64,000 bases of DNA from Streptomyces mirabilis (GTDB lineage: Bacteria; Actinomycetota; Actinomycetes; Streptomycetales; Streptomycetaceae). The stretch lies in assembly GCF_039503195.1 (NCBI RefSeq), contig NZ_JBCJKP010000001.1, positions 6,262,001 to 6,326,000 of the forward strand, given 5' to 3'. A program made the translations under genes and the position numbers. The notes beneath the pieces are model-generated. The model was given only the letters and a program-made list of their open reading frames with translations. It was not told the origin of the DNA and ran no database searches. Position 1 is the first letter of the stretch, and every line of letters starts with the position of its first letter. Below, one piece after another: positions 20,279 through 29,026 of the stretch.

Positions 20279-20633
20279 GGGCTCGGGCGGGCGGGTCGAC
20301 CGGATCACGCGCAGTGCGGTGAACTTCGGCGACCACGGCACCGCGAACTATCACGAGGCGCCGCCCGCGGCCGGCGCCGACGAGACGACCGTGGCGCTCC
20401 TGGAGGCCGTCCGCACGTTGCGCGATCATCTGCGGCTGCTCACGGAGACCGACGACACGACCGGCCTCGACGGCGAACTGGCCGTGGTGCAGGGAGAGAT
20501 CGAGAGAACGGGCCAGGCGGACCCGGCGCGGCTCGGCCGGCTGCGGATGCGCCTGGAGACCGCCGCCGCGGCCGTGGCGGGGCTGGCGTCGACGGCGGCC
20601 GTGGTGCAGGTGATCGCGCAGCTGGCTGGATAG
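20271..20633 (+). CDS. Small protein sharing a motif with the upstream membrane protein
   Basis: 120 residues, unrecognised. Residues 11-29, RITRSAVNFGDHGTANYHE, align with the tail of the upstream protein (R-I-S/T-K/R-S-A-V-x-x-G-x-x-G ... Y-x-E). The rest is predicted helical: ALLEAVRTLRDHLRLLTE, GELAVVQGEIERTGQAD and a hydrophobic end AAAVAGLASTAAVVQVIAQLA. The ATG at 20271 lies inside the previous gene's 3' end after gagggga, so the two are coupled. It may be an adaptor that associates with the membrane protein through the shared motif; this is inference. Confidence 0.7.
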   Translation: MTEGSGGRVDRITRSAVNFGDHGTANYHEAPPAAGADETTVALLEAVRTLRDHLRLLTETDDTTGLDGELAVVQGEIERTGQADPARLGRLRMRLETAAAAVAGLASTAAVVQVIAQLAG

Positions 20634-20674
20634 CGGTCGGCGCGGGTCGGGTCTAGTGGGAACGGGGTGACGAG

Positions 20675-21607
20675 GTGGCGCAACGGTGGGACGAGGACCG
20701 CCAGCGGTGGGTCGACGACGACGGCGCGGGCGGGCAGGGCAGGGGCGGGGCCGGTGGTGGCGGGGTGCCGCCGGACGCGGAGCAGCAGTGGTGGGCGTCG
20801 GCGACGACCCAGGCGGGGCCACCGCGCCCGCCCGAGACGCCCCTGCCACCACCGTCGTGGTCCGGGCCCGGCGGGAGTTCCGGCGGCGGCCGGGGTCCGG
20901 CCCCCACGGACTCGCGCCGGCTGCTGGTGGTGATCGTGGCCGTCGCCGTCCTCGCGGGCGGTGTCGGAGGTGCGGTGTGGGCGCTGACCAGGGGCGACTC
21001 GTCCGGGCACACCGGCGCCGACCCGTCGCGCCCGGCGGTGACCGTCACCGCGACCCAGAGCGTTCCTTCCCCGGACACCGGGTACACCTCCGGGAGTCCG
21101 GACATCTACGCCGGTTCGGGCGGGTCCAGCGACCCGGCGACGCAGCCCACGACCCCGGAGCCGTTGCCCGGCTACAGCAGGTCGGTGGATTCGGTGGGCT
21201 ACACGGTGGACGTGCCCGACGGCTGGGTACGCGAGGAGGTCCAGGGCAAGCTGGCGCCGGTCGTCACCTACACGGCCCCCGGCGGCAGCAGCAGGCTCAT
21301 GCTGTTCGAGGTCAAGGAGAGCTCCCTGGCGGAGTCGTCGTCCCAGGCCGAGGCGATCTCGCAGAAGCTCCCGGGGTACCGGCTCATCGAGCGGCAGAAC
21401 GGCACCGACTGGACGGAGGTCACCTACCGCTACGACAGCCCGCAGAAGGGCGCCACGCACGTGGTCGACCACCGCTTCCGGGCCGCCGACGGCACGCTCT
21501 ACGCGATCAACGCGAGCGGCCCCGAGGGCGTGGACATGACGGGCCCACTCACCACGGCCCTGAACTCCTTCTGCCCCGCCGACACGAACTGCGCGAGCAG
21601 TACCTAG
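20675..21607 (+). CDS. Single-pass membrane protein with extracellular domain, unknown function
   Basis: 310 residues. A cytoplasmic Gly/Pro/Trp-rich segment (about 1-80, starting VAQRWDEDRQRWVDD) is followed by one membrane helix (LLVVIVAVAVLAGGVGGAVWAL, about 83-104). A Thr/Ser/Pro linker leads to a globular domain from about 170 (YSRSVDSVGYTVDVPDGWVR ... SRLMLFEVKES ... VDHRFRAADGTLYAINA) with two cysteines near the end (FCPADTNCASS). The Gly-Trp pattern resembles serine/threonine-kinase-linked or lipoprotein-like sensor domains, but I cannot name a family. Start GTG 20675 follows acggggtg. It is 41 bases after the small motif gene, probably in the same operon, and nearly touches the convergent next gene. 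Confidence 0.7.
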   Translation: MAQRWDEDRQRWVDDDGAGGQGRGGAGGGGVPPDAEQQWWASATTQAGPPRPPETPLPPPSWSGPGGSSGGGRGPAPTDSRRLLVVIVAVAVLAGGVGGAVWALTRGDSSGHTGADPSRPAVTVTATQSVPSPDTGYTSGSPDIYAGSGGSSDPATQPTTPEPLPGYSRSVDSVGYTVDVPDGWVREEVQGKLAPVVTYTAPGGSSRLMLFEVKESSLAESSSQAEAISQKLPGYRLIERQNGTDWTEVTYRYDSPQKGATHVVDHRFRAADGTLYAINASGPEGVDMTGPLTTALNSFCPADTNCASST

Positions 21608-21614
21608 TCCTCCG

Positions 21615-22538
21615 TCAGTTCTGCGCCGATCCTCCGCGGGTCCTCCGACGGGTTGGCAGCCGCTTCTCGAACCAGTGGGCGGCGTAGACGTTGTCGTCGT
21701 AGCGCGGGATCTCGGTGTAGCCGCACGCCCGGTACATCGCCTGCGCCTCGGTGAGCACCGCGTGGGTGTCGAGGCGCACGACGCCGTACCCGCGCGCGAC
21801 GGCCGCCCGCTCCAGTCCGTCGAGGATCCGGCGGGCGAGGCCGAGCCGCCGGGCCTCGGGCCGCACCCACACATGCCGGATCTCGCCGGTGTCCGGTGCG
21901 AGCCTGCGCAGCGCCCCGCACCCCATGGGACGCCCTTCCTCGTACGCGACCAGGAAGGCGCCCGAGACCCCCGACACCTCGTCGGGCCGTACGAGGGCGG
22001 CGGGGTCGAAGCCCTCCGGGAACCGTGCGTCGATGTCGGCGGCGTACCCGGCGAGGCACTCGCGCGCGTCGCGCGACGCACCGTCGACGGACTCGACGGT
22101 GATCGCGGCCAGCCGCAGCAGCCGCTCGGCGGCGGTGATGGCGGCGGTGAGCTCGCCGCGCCGGCGCTCGTCGAGGGAGCCGAGCAGCCCCTCGGCCAGC
22201 GCGTCGGCCCGCCGGTTCTGCTCCTCGACCTCGACCCGCCCGGCCGGCGTGAGCTCCGCGACCCGCAGCCGGCTGTCCTCGGCCGGGACGCTCACCCGCA
22301 CGAGCCCCTGAGCCTGCAGCGCCCGGACCATCCGGCTCAGGTACCCGGCGTCCAGGCCGAGCCGGCCGCGCAGCTCCCGCAGCGAGGCCCCGTCCCCGAT
22401 CTCGAACAGCAGCCGCGCCTCGCCGAGCGGCCGGTCCTGTCCGAGGTAGTGGTCGTCGAGCGCTCCGATGCGCCGGGTGAAGTACCGGTTGAAGCGCCGC
22501 AGCGCCCGTACGTCCTCCGCTGACACCGACCGAGTCAT
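21615..22538 (-). CDS. MarR regulator fused to GNAT acetyltransferase
   Basis: 307 residues. Residues 1-145 are a MarR winged helix (LGEARLLFEIGDGASLRELRG, YLSRMVRALQAQGLVRV, EDSRLRVAELTPAG). Residues about 155-307 form a GNAT domain with the acetyl-CoA site VWVRPEARRLGLARRIL and the C-terminal ACGYTEIPRYDDNVYAAHWFEK. This fusion is widespread in actinobacteria, but its acetylation substrate is generally unknown. A perfect palindrome covers the ribosome site just before the start codon, so it probably represses itself. Confidence 0.88.
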   Translation of the reverse strand: MTRSVSAEDVRALRRFNRYFTRRIGALDDHYLGQDRPLGEARLLFEIGDGASLRELRGRLGLDAGYLSRMVRALQAQGLVRVSVPAEDSRLRVAELTPAGRVEVEEQNRRADALAEGLLGSLDERRRGELTAAITAAERLLRLAAITVESVDGASRDARECLAGYAADIDARFPEGFDPAALVRPDEVSGVSGAFLVAYEEGRPMGCGALRRLAPDTGEIRHVWVRPEARRLGLARRILDGLERAAVARGYGVVRLDTHAVLTEAQAMYRACGYTEIPRYDDNVYAAHWFEKRLPTRRRTRGGSAQN

Positions 22539-22539
22539 C

Positions 22540-22557
22540 CTTTGACTTTAGTCAAAG
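22540..22557. promoter_or_regulatory. MarR-type operator at the start codon of the MarR-GNAT gene
   Basis: ctttgact-tt-agtcaaag: 8-bp perfect arms around two bases, ending 1 base before the ATG (22536-22538, minus strand). It covers the weak Shine-Dalgarno (aaagg), so a bound repressor would block both transcription and initiation. MarR proteins bind palindromes of this length and AT content. Confidence 0.65.
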
Positions 22558-22752
22558 AAAGCCCGGACCGCTTCGGAACTTCTGCAGTTCGCTTCCCGGC
22601 TGCGAGATGGCGACCGAGTCGGCCGGTGTGCGTTTTGCGGTTTTTGGTCGTATTTCTGCTCTTTTTTCAGTGACGCCGGGCACTTTCGGTCACTGGTTGT
22701 GCATGCATTCCGGGTCGAGGGGCAGGCGCTCCCGGTCCCCGAGAGCGACACG

Positions 22753-22765
22753 CGTGTGACACACG
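22753..22765. promoter_or_regulatory. Palindrome upstream of the betaine operon
   Basis: cgtgtg-a-cacacg is a perfect 13-bp palindrome 44 bp before betB. The preceding 100 bases (about 22640-22690) are unusually T-rich and probably contain the promoter. No betI-like repressor is adjacent. Confidence 0.35.
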
Positions 22766-22808
22766 GGCACGCAGGGGCACGGAACAGGAACGGAAGGCAA
22801 CACCGACC

Positions 22809-24347
22809 ATGGCCGGACACCAAGCGCACCAGGCTCAGCAGGCACAACAGACCCTTCACGTGGGTGGAGAGTGGCGGGAGGCCGTCTCCCGTGCCACCCG
22901 CGAGATCCTCGATCCCGCGGATGCCAAGCCGTTCGCCGTGGTCGCGGAGGGCGACGAGCGGGACGCGGACGCAGCCGTCGCCGCCGCCCGCCACGCCTTC
23001 GACACGGGGGAGTGGCCCCGCACCCCCGTCGCCGAGCGCGCCGCGCTGCTGCGCCGCGTCGCCGACCTCCTCGTCCGCGACCGCGAGGAGCTGGGACTCC
23101 TGGAGAGCCGCGACGCGGGGAAGACCCTGGAAGAGGGGCGGGTCGACATCGACTGTGTCGCGGACGCCTTCCGGTACTTCGCCGACCTCGTCGTGGGGGA
23201 GGGTGGCGGACGGGTCGTCGACGCCGGGTCAGCCGACGTCCACAGCGTCGTCGTGCACGAGCCCGTCGGTGTCTGCGCGCTGATCACCCCCTGGAACTAC
23301 CCGCTCCTGCAGGCCAGTTGGAAGATCGCGCCCGCCCTCGCCGCCGGGAACACCTTCGTGGTCAAGCCGAGCGAGATCACCCCGCTGACGACGGTCGCGC
23401 TGATACGGCTGCTCGCCGAGGCCGGCCTGCCCGCCGGGGTCGCGGGCCTCGTGACCGGCCCGGGGCACACGGTGGGCGCACGCCTCGCCGAGCACCCCGA
23501 CGTCGACCTCGTCTCCTTCACCGGCGGCCTGGTCAGCGGCACGAAGGTGGCGCGGGCCGCCGCGGAGAGCGTCAAGAAGGTCGCCCTGGAACTCGGCGGC
23601 AAGAACCCCAACGTCGTCTTCGCCGACGCCTGCGCCACGGACGAGGACTTCGACACCGCCGTCGACCAGGCACTCAACGCCGCCTTCATCCACAGCGGCC
23701 AGGTCTGCTCGGCCGGATCCCGGCTCATCGTCGAGGAGTCCGTCCGCGAGCGCTTCGTCGCCGAACTCGCCCGCAGGGCCGGCCGGATCAGGCTCGGCCG
23801 CGGCACCGAGGACGGCGTCGAGTGCGGCCCCCTCGTGTCGGAGGGACAGCGCGAGAAGACCGAGGCGTACGTCGCCTCCGCGCTCGCGGAGGGCGCGGTG
23901 CTGCGGGCGGGCGGCCGCCGCCCCGAGCCGTCCGCCGAACGGCCCGCCACCGGGTACTTCTACGAGCCGACCGTCCTCGACCAGTGCCACCGGGAGATGA
24001 AGGTGGTCCGCGAGGAGGTCTTCGGGCCCGTCCTGACCGTGGAGACCTTCCGCACCGAGGACGAGGCCGTCGCGCTCGCCAACGACACCGAGTACGGGCT
24101 CGCGGGCGCCGTCTGGACCACCGACGCGGGCCGCGCCCGCCGCGTCGCGGGACGGCTGCGGCACGGCACCGTCTGGATCAACGACTTCCACCCCTACCTC
24201 CCGCAGGCGGAGTGGGGCGGCTTCGGGAAGAGCGGTGTGGGGCGCGAACTGGGCCCGGCGGGCCTCGCCGAGTACCGCGAGACCAAGCACGTCTACCAGA
24301 ACCTGGCGCCGAAGCCGGTCCGCTGGTTCGCGGGCCTACCCCAGTGA
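22809..24347 (+). CDS. betB: Betaine aldehyde dehydrogenase-type aldehyde dehydrogenase
   Basis: 512 residues of the NAD(P)-dependent aldehyde dehydrogenase superfamily. Cofactor and catalytic marks are ITPWNYPLLQASWKIAPALA, Glu261 in ALELGGKNPNVVF and the nucleophile Cys300 in HSGQVCSAGSRL, with VFGPVLTV near the C-terminus. With the choline dehydrogenase-like enzyme and the glycine betaine transporter downstream, the natural reaction is betaine aldehyde to glycine betaine, for osmoprotection. A His/Gln-rich N-terminus (GHQAHQAQQAQQ) is an oddity before the domain begins at about residue 16. It is first gene of a five-gene operon. Confidence 0.88.
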   Translation: MAGHQAHQAQQAQQTLHVGGEWREAVSRATREILDPADAKPFAVVAEGDERDADAAVAAARHAFDTGEWPRTPVAERAALLRRVADLLVRDREELGLLESRDAGKTLEEGRVDIDCVADAFRYFADLVVGEGGGRVVDAGSADVHSVVVHEPVGVCALITPWNYPLLQASWKIAPALAAGNTFVVKPSEITPLTTVALIRLLAEAGLPAGVAGLVTGPGHTVGARLAEHPDVDLVSFTGGLVSGTKVARAAAESVKKVALELGGKNPNVVFADACATDEDFDTAVDQALNAAFIHSGQVCSAGSRLIVEESVRERFVAELARRAGRIRLGRGTEDGVECGPLVSEGQREKTEAYVASALAEGAVLRAGGRRPEPSAERPATGYFYEPTVLDQCHREMKVVREEVFGPVLTVETFRTEDEAVALANDTEYGLAGAVWTTDAGRARRVAGRLRHGTVWINDFHPYLPQAEWGGFGKSGVGRELGPAGLAEYRETKHVYQNLAPKPVRWFAGLPQ

Positions 24348-24398
24348 CGTAGCCCCCCACCCCACACAGCACTTGCCCTTGCACCCTGGAGCACCCCC

Positions 24399-25946
24399 AT
24401 GCACGAAAGCACTCACGAGAACGCGTCCGAGAACACGTACGACTACGTCGTCATCGGCGGCGGCACGGCAGGCTCCGTCATCGCCTCCCGTCTCACCGAG
24501 AACGCCGACGTGACGGTCGCCGTCATCGAGGGCGGTCCCAGCGACGTCGGCCGTGAGGACGTCCTCACCCTGCGCCGCTGGATGGGCCTGCTCGGCGGCG
24601 AGCTGGACTACGACTACCCGACCACCGTGCAGCCGCGCGGCAACTCGCACATCCGGCACAGCCGGGCCCGCGTCCTCGGCGGCTGTTCGTCCCACAACAC
24701 GCTGATCGCCTTCAAGCCGCTGCCGTCCGACTGGGACGAGTGGGAGGCGGCGGGCGCCAAGGGCTGGGGCGCGGTGCCCATGGAGGCATACTTCGCGCGG
24801 CTCCTCAACAACATCGTCCCGGTCGACGAGAAGGACCGCAACGCCATCGCCCGCGACTTCGTCGAAGCCGCCCAGGGCGCGCTGGGCGTGCCCCGCGTCG
24901 AGGGCTTCAACAAGAAGCCGTTCACCGAGGGCACCGGCTTCTTCGACCTCGCCTACCACCCCGAGAACAACAAGCGTTCCAGCGCGTCGGTCGCGTATCT
25001 CCACCCGGTGATGGACGAACGGCCCAACCTCACGCTGCTGCTGGAGACCTGGGCGTACCGGCTGGAGCTGGAGGGGACGCGCGCCACGGGCGTGCACGTG
25101 CGCGCCAAGGACGGCACGGAGAGCCTCGTACGGGCCCGGCGCGAGGTCCTGCTGTGCGCGGGCGCGGTCGACTCGCCGCGACTGCTGCTGCACTCCGGGA
25201 TCGGGCCCGCCCACGACCTGGCGGAGCTCGGCGTACCCGTCGCCCACGACCTGCCCGGCGTCGGCGAGAACCTGCTCGACCACCCCGAGTCGGTCATCGT
25301 CTGGGAGACCGACGGGCCGATCCCGGAGAACTCGGCGATGGACTCCGACGCGGGCCTGTTCGTGCGCCGAGACCCCGAACAGGCGGGCCCCGACCTGATG
25401 TTCCACTTCTACCAGATCCCCTTCACGGACAACCCGGAGCGGCTGGGCTACGAACGCCCGGCGCACGGCGTCTCCATGACCCCCAACATCCCCAAACCGC
25501 GCAGCCGCGGCCGCCTCTATCTGACCAGCGCCGATCCATCGGTCAAGCCCGCCCTCGACTTCCGCTACTTCACGGACGAGGACGACTACGACGGCCGCAC
25601 CCTCGTCGAGGGCATCCGCATCGCCCGCCGGATCGCCCGCACCGAGCCGCTCGCCGGCTGGCTCAAGCGCGAGGTGTGCCCCGGGCCCGAGGTCACCGAC
25701 GACGAGGAGCTGAGCGCGTACGCCCGTCAGGTCGCGCACACCGTCTACCATCCCGCGGGCACCTGCCGGATGGGCGCCACGGACGACCCACTGGCCGTGG
25801 TCGACCCCGAGTTGAGGGTGCGCGGTCTCGACGGTCTGCGGATCGCCGACGCGTCCGTCTTCCCGACGATGCCCGCCGTGAACCCGATGATCGGAGTGCT
25901 CATGGTCGGGGAGAAATGCGCCGAGCTGATCGGGGGCGGTGCGTGA
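24399..25946 (+). CDS. betA: GMC-family choline dehydrogenase-like oxidoreductase
   Basis: 515 residues. FAD-binding [16 protein letters not shown] lies at the N-terminus (about 19-34), [10 protein letters not shown] is the second GMC signature, and the C-terminal pair is His451 ([10 protein letters not shown]) and Asn495 ([11 protein letters not shown]). The family oxidises alcohols with FAD; the neighbouring betB and betaine transporter point to choline, giving betaine aldehyde. It is somewhat shorter than E. coli BetA (about 556) and could act on a related alcohol. It follows betB by 51 bases and touches the ABC ATPase gene. Confidence 0.8.
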   Translation: MHESTHENASENTYDYVVIGGGTAGSVIASRLTENADVTVAVIEGGPSDVGREDVLTLRRWMGLLGGELDYDYPTTVQPRGNSHIRHSRARVLGGCSSHNTLIAFKPLPSDWDEWEAAGAKGWGAVPMEAYFARLLNNIVPVDEKDRNAIARDFVEAAQGALGVPRVEGFNKKPFTEGTGFFDLAYHPENNKRSSASVAYLHPVMDERPNLTLLLETWAYRLELEGTRATGVHVRAKDGTESLVRARREVLLCAGAVDSPRLLLHSGIGPAHDLAELGVPVAHDLPGVGENLLDHPESVIVWETDGPIPENSAMDSDAGLFVRRDPEQAGPDLMFHFYQIPFTDNPERLGYERPAHGVSMTPNIPKPRSRGRLYLTSADPSVKPALDFRYFTDEDDYDGRTLVEGIRIARRIARTEPLAGWLKREVCPGPEVTDDEELSAYARQVAHTVYHPAGTCRMGATDDPLAVVDPELRVRGLDGLRIADASVFPTMPAVNPMIGVLMVGEKCAELIGGGA

Positions 25947-27067
25947 TGAGTACGACCACCGGCACCCCTGCCCGTCCGCCCGCCAGTGCACCCGGTTCCG
26001 CCGACGCCGTCTTCTCCGTCGACGGCCTGTGGAAGGTGTTCGGGCCGAAGGCCGAGCGCGTCCCCGCCGACCCCGGGCTCGCCGCCCTCGACCCCGCCGA
26101 ACTCCGCTCCCGCACCGGCTGCACGGCCGCCGTCCGGGACGTCGGCTTCGACGTCCGCAAGGGCGAGGTCTTCGTCGTCATGGGGCTGTCCGGCTCCGGC
26201 AAGTCCACGCTGGTCCGCTGCCTCACCCGGCTGATCGAGCCGACCGCGGGCGCGATCGTCATCGACGGCGAGGACGTACGCGCCATGGACAAGAACCGGC
26301 TGCGGGAACTGCGCCGCCACCGCGCCGCGATGGTCTTCCAGCACTTCGGCCTGCTCCCGCACCGCTCGGTGCTCGACAACGTGGCGTACGGCCTGGAGAT
26401 CCAGGGCATCGGCAAGGCCGAGCGCCGGAAGCGGGCCGCCGAGGTCGTTGCCAAGGTCGGCCTCGAGGGCATGGAACAGCGCAGGCCCGCCCAGCTCTCC
26501 GGCGGTCAGCAGCAGCGCGTCGGACTCGCCCGCGCGCTCGCCGTCGACCCCCAGGTCCTGCTCTTCGACGAGCCGTTCAGCGCGCTCGACCCGCTGATCC
26601 GGCGCGACATGCAGGAAGAGGTCATCCGGCTGCACCAGGACGAGGGCCGCACGATGGTCTTCATCACCCACGACCTCAACGAGGCGCTGCGCCTCGGCGA
26701 CCGCATCGCGCTCATGCGCGACGGCCGTGTCGTCCAGCTCGGCACCCCCGAGGAGATCGTCGGCTCACCCGCCGACGACTACGTCCGCGAGTTCGTCCGG
26801 GACGTACCGCGCGAACAGGTCATGACCGTCCGTACGGCCATGCGGGCCGCGTCCGCCGCGGAGGCCGCCCGGGGCCCGGCGCTCGCACCCGACGCGACCG
26901 TCTCCCAGGCCATCGAGGCGGTGGCCCGCTCGGGCGACCCCGCCCGCGTGATGGACCACGGACGCTGCCTCGGCGTCGTGGACTCGGCGGCGCTGCTCGG
27001 CGTCGTGGCCGGCGCGGACACGCCCGCCACCGGGGCGCCGGACGGCCCCCGTGGGGAGGCAGCCTGA
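25946..27067 (+). CDS. Glycine betaine/proline ABC transporter ATP-binding protein
   Basis: 373 residues of the ProV/OpuAA type. Walker A is GLSGSGKST (about 79-87), followed by Q-loop [20 protein letters not shown], signature [15 protein letters not shown] (about 184) and Walker [14 protein letters not shown]. After about residue 300 a reduced CBS-like region ([38 protein letters not shown]) takes the place where OpuA senses ionic strength. A family-typical insertion separates beta strands near the N-terminus ([18 protein letters not shown]). The ATG overlaps the previous stop by one base; a GTG one codon upstream is possible. Confidence 0.9.
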   Translation: MSTTTGTPARPPASAPGSADAVFSVDGLWKVFGPKAERVPADPGLAALDPAELRSRTGCTAAVRDVGFDVRKGEVFVVMGLSGSGKSTLVRCLTRLIEPTAGAIVIDGEDVRAMDKNRLRELRRHRAAMVFQHFGLLPHRSVLDNVAYGLEIQGIGKAERRKRAAEVVAKVGLEGMEQRRPAQLSGGQQQRVGLARALAVDPQVLLFDEPFSALDPLIRRDMQEEVIRLHQDEGRTMVFITHDLNEALRLGDRIALMRDGRVVQLGTPEEIVGSPADDYVREFVRDVPREQVMTVRTAMRAASAAEAARGPALAPDATVSQAIEAVARSGDPARVMDHGRCLGVVDSAALLGVVAGADTPATGAPDGPRGEAA

Positions 27068-29025
27068 TGGCCACCGTCACCGCGACCGTCGGTCACTCCG
27101 GCGTCTCCGCGCTGCTCAAGAACCTCCGCGGACACCGGGCCGTCGGCAAGCTGCTGCTGCTCGCCGTCGCGGCGGCCGTGATCGTCCCGGTCCTCGACTC
27201 CCACTGGGCGAGCGGCACCTGGCCGGGCGCCCTCACCGTCGATCTTTCCGCGCCCCTCGGCAGAGCCAGCGAGTGGATCATCGACAACCGGGACAGCCAC
27301 CCCCTGTTCCTGTACTTCTTCGGGTACGTCAGCAGCGCCGTCGTCCTCTCCGTGCGCGCCGTCTACGTTGTGCTGCTCGCGGCGGGCTGGGCCGGTGTGA
27401 CAGCCGTCGCGGCACTCGTCGCCTGGCGCACGGCGGGCGTACGGCTCGCGCTCGGCACGGCCGCCGCGTTCCTCGCCTGCGGACTGCTCGGCATGTGGGT
27501 GCCGACCATGCAGACCCTCGCGCTCATGGTGGTCGCCGTCCTCGCGTCCGTCCTGCTGGGCGCGCTGCTCGGCCTCGCCGCCGGTCTCTCCGACCGCACC
27601 TACCGCGCGCTGCGCCCCGTCCTCGACACCATGCAGGTGCTCCCGGCGTTCGCGTACCTCCTCCCCGTCGTCCTCGTCTTCGGCATCGGAGTGCCCGCCG
27701 CCGTCCTCGCCACCGTCGTGTACGCCGCCCCGCCCATGGCCCGCCTCACCGCGCTCGGCCTGCGTGACGCCGACGCCGGGGTGATGGAGGCCGTCACCTC
27801 GCTCGGCGCCACCGTCCGCCAGCGCCTGCTGACCGCCCGCCTCCCGCTGGCCCGCAAGGAACTCCTCCTCGGTCTCAACCAGACGATCATGATGGCCCTG
27901 TCCATGGCGGTCATCGCCTCCGTGATCGGCGCGGGCGGCCTCGGCGACCGCGTCTACCAGGCGCTGGCCTCCGTCGACGTGGGCGCCGCGCTCGCCGCCG
28001 GCATCCCGATCGTGCTGCTCGCGGTCGTCCTGGACCGGGTGACGGGAGCGGCGGGGGAGCGGCTCGGCTCGGACTCCGGGGCGACGGCACTGCGCTGGGC
28101 GTACGCCGCCGCCGCGGCCCTCGCCGTGGCGCTGGCCGGACATCTCACCGGCCGGCTCGACTGGCCCGCCTCCTGGACCCTCTCCATCGCCGAGCCCGTG
28201 AACCGGGTCGTCGACTGGATGACCAATCACCTCTACTCCGGCGTCCCCTACATCGGCGGCACCGCCGACTGGGCGGGCCACTTCACCACCTGGGTCCTGG
28301 ACCCCGTCCGGGACGGCCTCCAGTGGCTGCCCTGGTGGTCGGTCCTGCTGATCGTCGCCGCCCTCGCCTGGCTGATCGGCACCTGGCGCACCGCCCTCAC
28401 CGCGGTCCTCGCGATGGCCGCGATCGGGGTGCTCGGCGTGTGGAAGCCGTCCCTGGACACGCTGTCGCAGGTCCTCGCCGCGGTCGCCGTGACCCTCGTG
28501 CTCGGCTTCGCGACCGGTATCGCGGCGGCACGCAGCGAGCGCGTCGAGCGGCTGCTGCGGCCGGTCCTGGACGTCTTCCAGACGATGCCGCAGTTCGTCT
28601 ACCTGATCCCGGTGGTGGCGCTGTTCGGCGTCGGCCGCGCGCCCGCCGTGGCCGCCGCGGTCGTCTACGCGCTGCCCGCCGTCGTCCGCATCACCACCCA
28701 GGGCCTGCGCGCCGTCGACCCGGCCGCGCTGGAGTCGGCCCGCTCGCTCGGCGCCACCGGCGCCCAGCAGCTGCGCCAGGTCCAGCTGCCGCTGGCCCGC
28801 CAGTCGCTGCTGCTCGCCGTCAACCAGGGCGTCGTGCTCGTCCTCGCCGTCGTCATCATCGGCGGTCTGGTCGGCGGTGGCGCACTCGGCTACGACGTCG
28901 TGTTCGGCCTCGCGCAGGGTGACCTGGCGACCGGCCTCGTGGCCGGCGCGGCGATCGTCTGCCTCGGCCTGATGCTCGACCGGGTGACCCAGCCGACCGC
29001 GCGGACCACGAAGAAGGGAGCGTGA
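27067..29025 (+). CDS. Glycine betaine ABC transporter permease, tandem duplicated
   Basis: 652 residues holding two complete ProW-like permease units in one chain. Each has a gated sequence and an EAA loop for the ATPase: EAVTSLGATVRQRLLTARLP (about 241) and ESARSLGATGAQQLRQVQLP (about 555). Other paired features are VLDTMQVLPAFAYLLPVVLVFGIG and VLDVFQTMPQFVYLIPVVALFGVG (described, not continuous). A single chain can therefore supply both membrane halves. A doubled permease of this kind is known for actinobacterial glycine betaine systems. It starts at the ATG overlapping the ATPase stop (TGATG). Confidence 0.9.
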   Translation: MATVTATVGHSGVSALLKNLRGHRAVGKLLLLAVAAAVIVPVLDSHWASGTWPGALTVDLSAPLGRASEWIIDNRDSHPLFLYFFGYVSSAVVLSVRAVYVVLLAAGWAGVTAVAALVAWRTAGVRLALGTAAAFLACGLLGMWVPTMQTLALMVVAVLASVLLGALLGLAAGLSDRTYRALRPVLDTMQVLPAFAYLLPVVLVFGIGVPAAVLATVVYAAPPMARLTALGLRDADAGVMEAVTSLGATVRQRLLTARLPLARKELLLGLNQTIMMALSMAVIASVIGAGGLGDRVYQALASVDVGAALAAGIPIVLLAVVLDRVTGAAGERLGSDSGATALRWAYAAAAALAVALAGHLTGRLDWPASWTLSIAEPVNRVVDWMTNHLYSGVPYIGGTADWAGHFTTWVLDPVRDGLQWLPWWSVLLIVAALAWLIGTWRTALTAVLAMAAIGVLGVWKPSLDTLSQVLAAVAVTLVLGFATGIAAARSERVERLLRPVLDVFQTMPQFVYLIPVVALFGVGRAPAVAAAVVYALPAVVRITTQGLRAVDPAALESARSLGATGAQQLRQVQLPLARQSLLLAVNQGVVLVLAVVIIGGLVGGGALGYDVVFGLAQGDLATGLVAGAAIVCLGLMLDRVTQPTARTTKKGA

Positions 29026-29026
29026 C

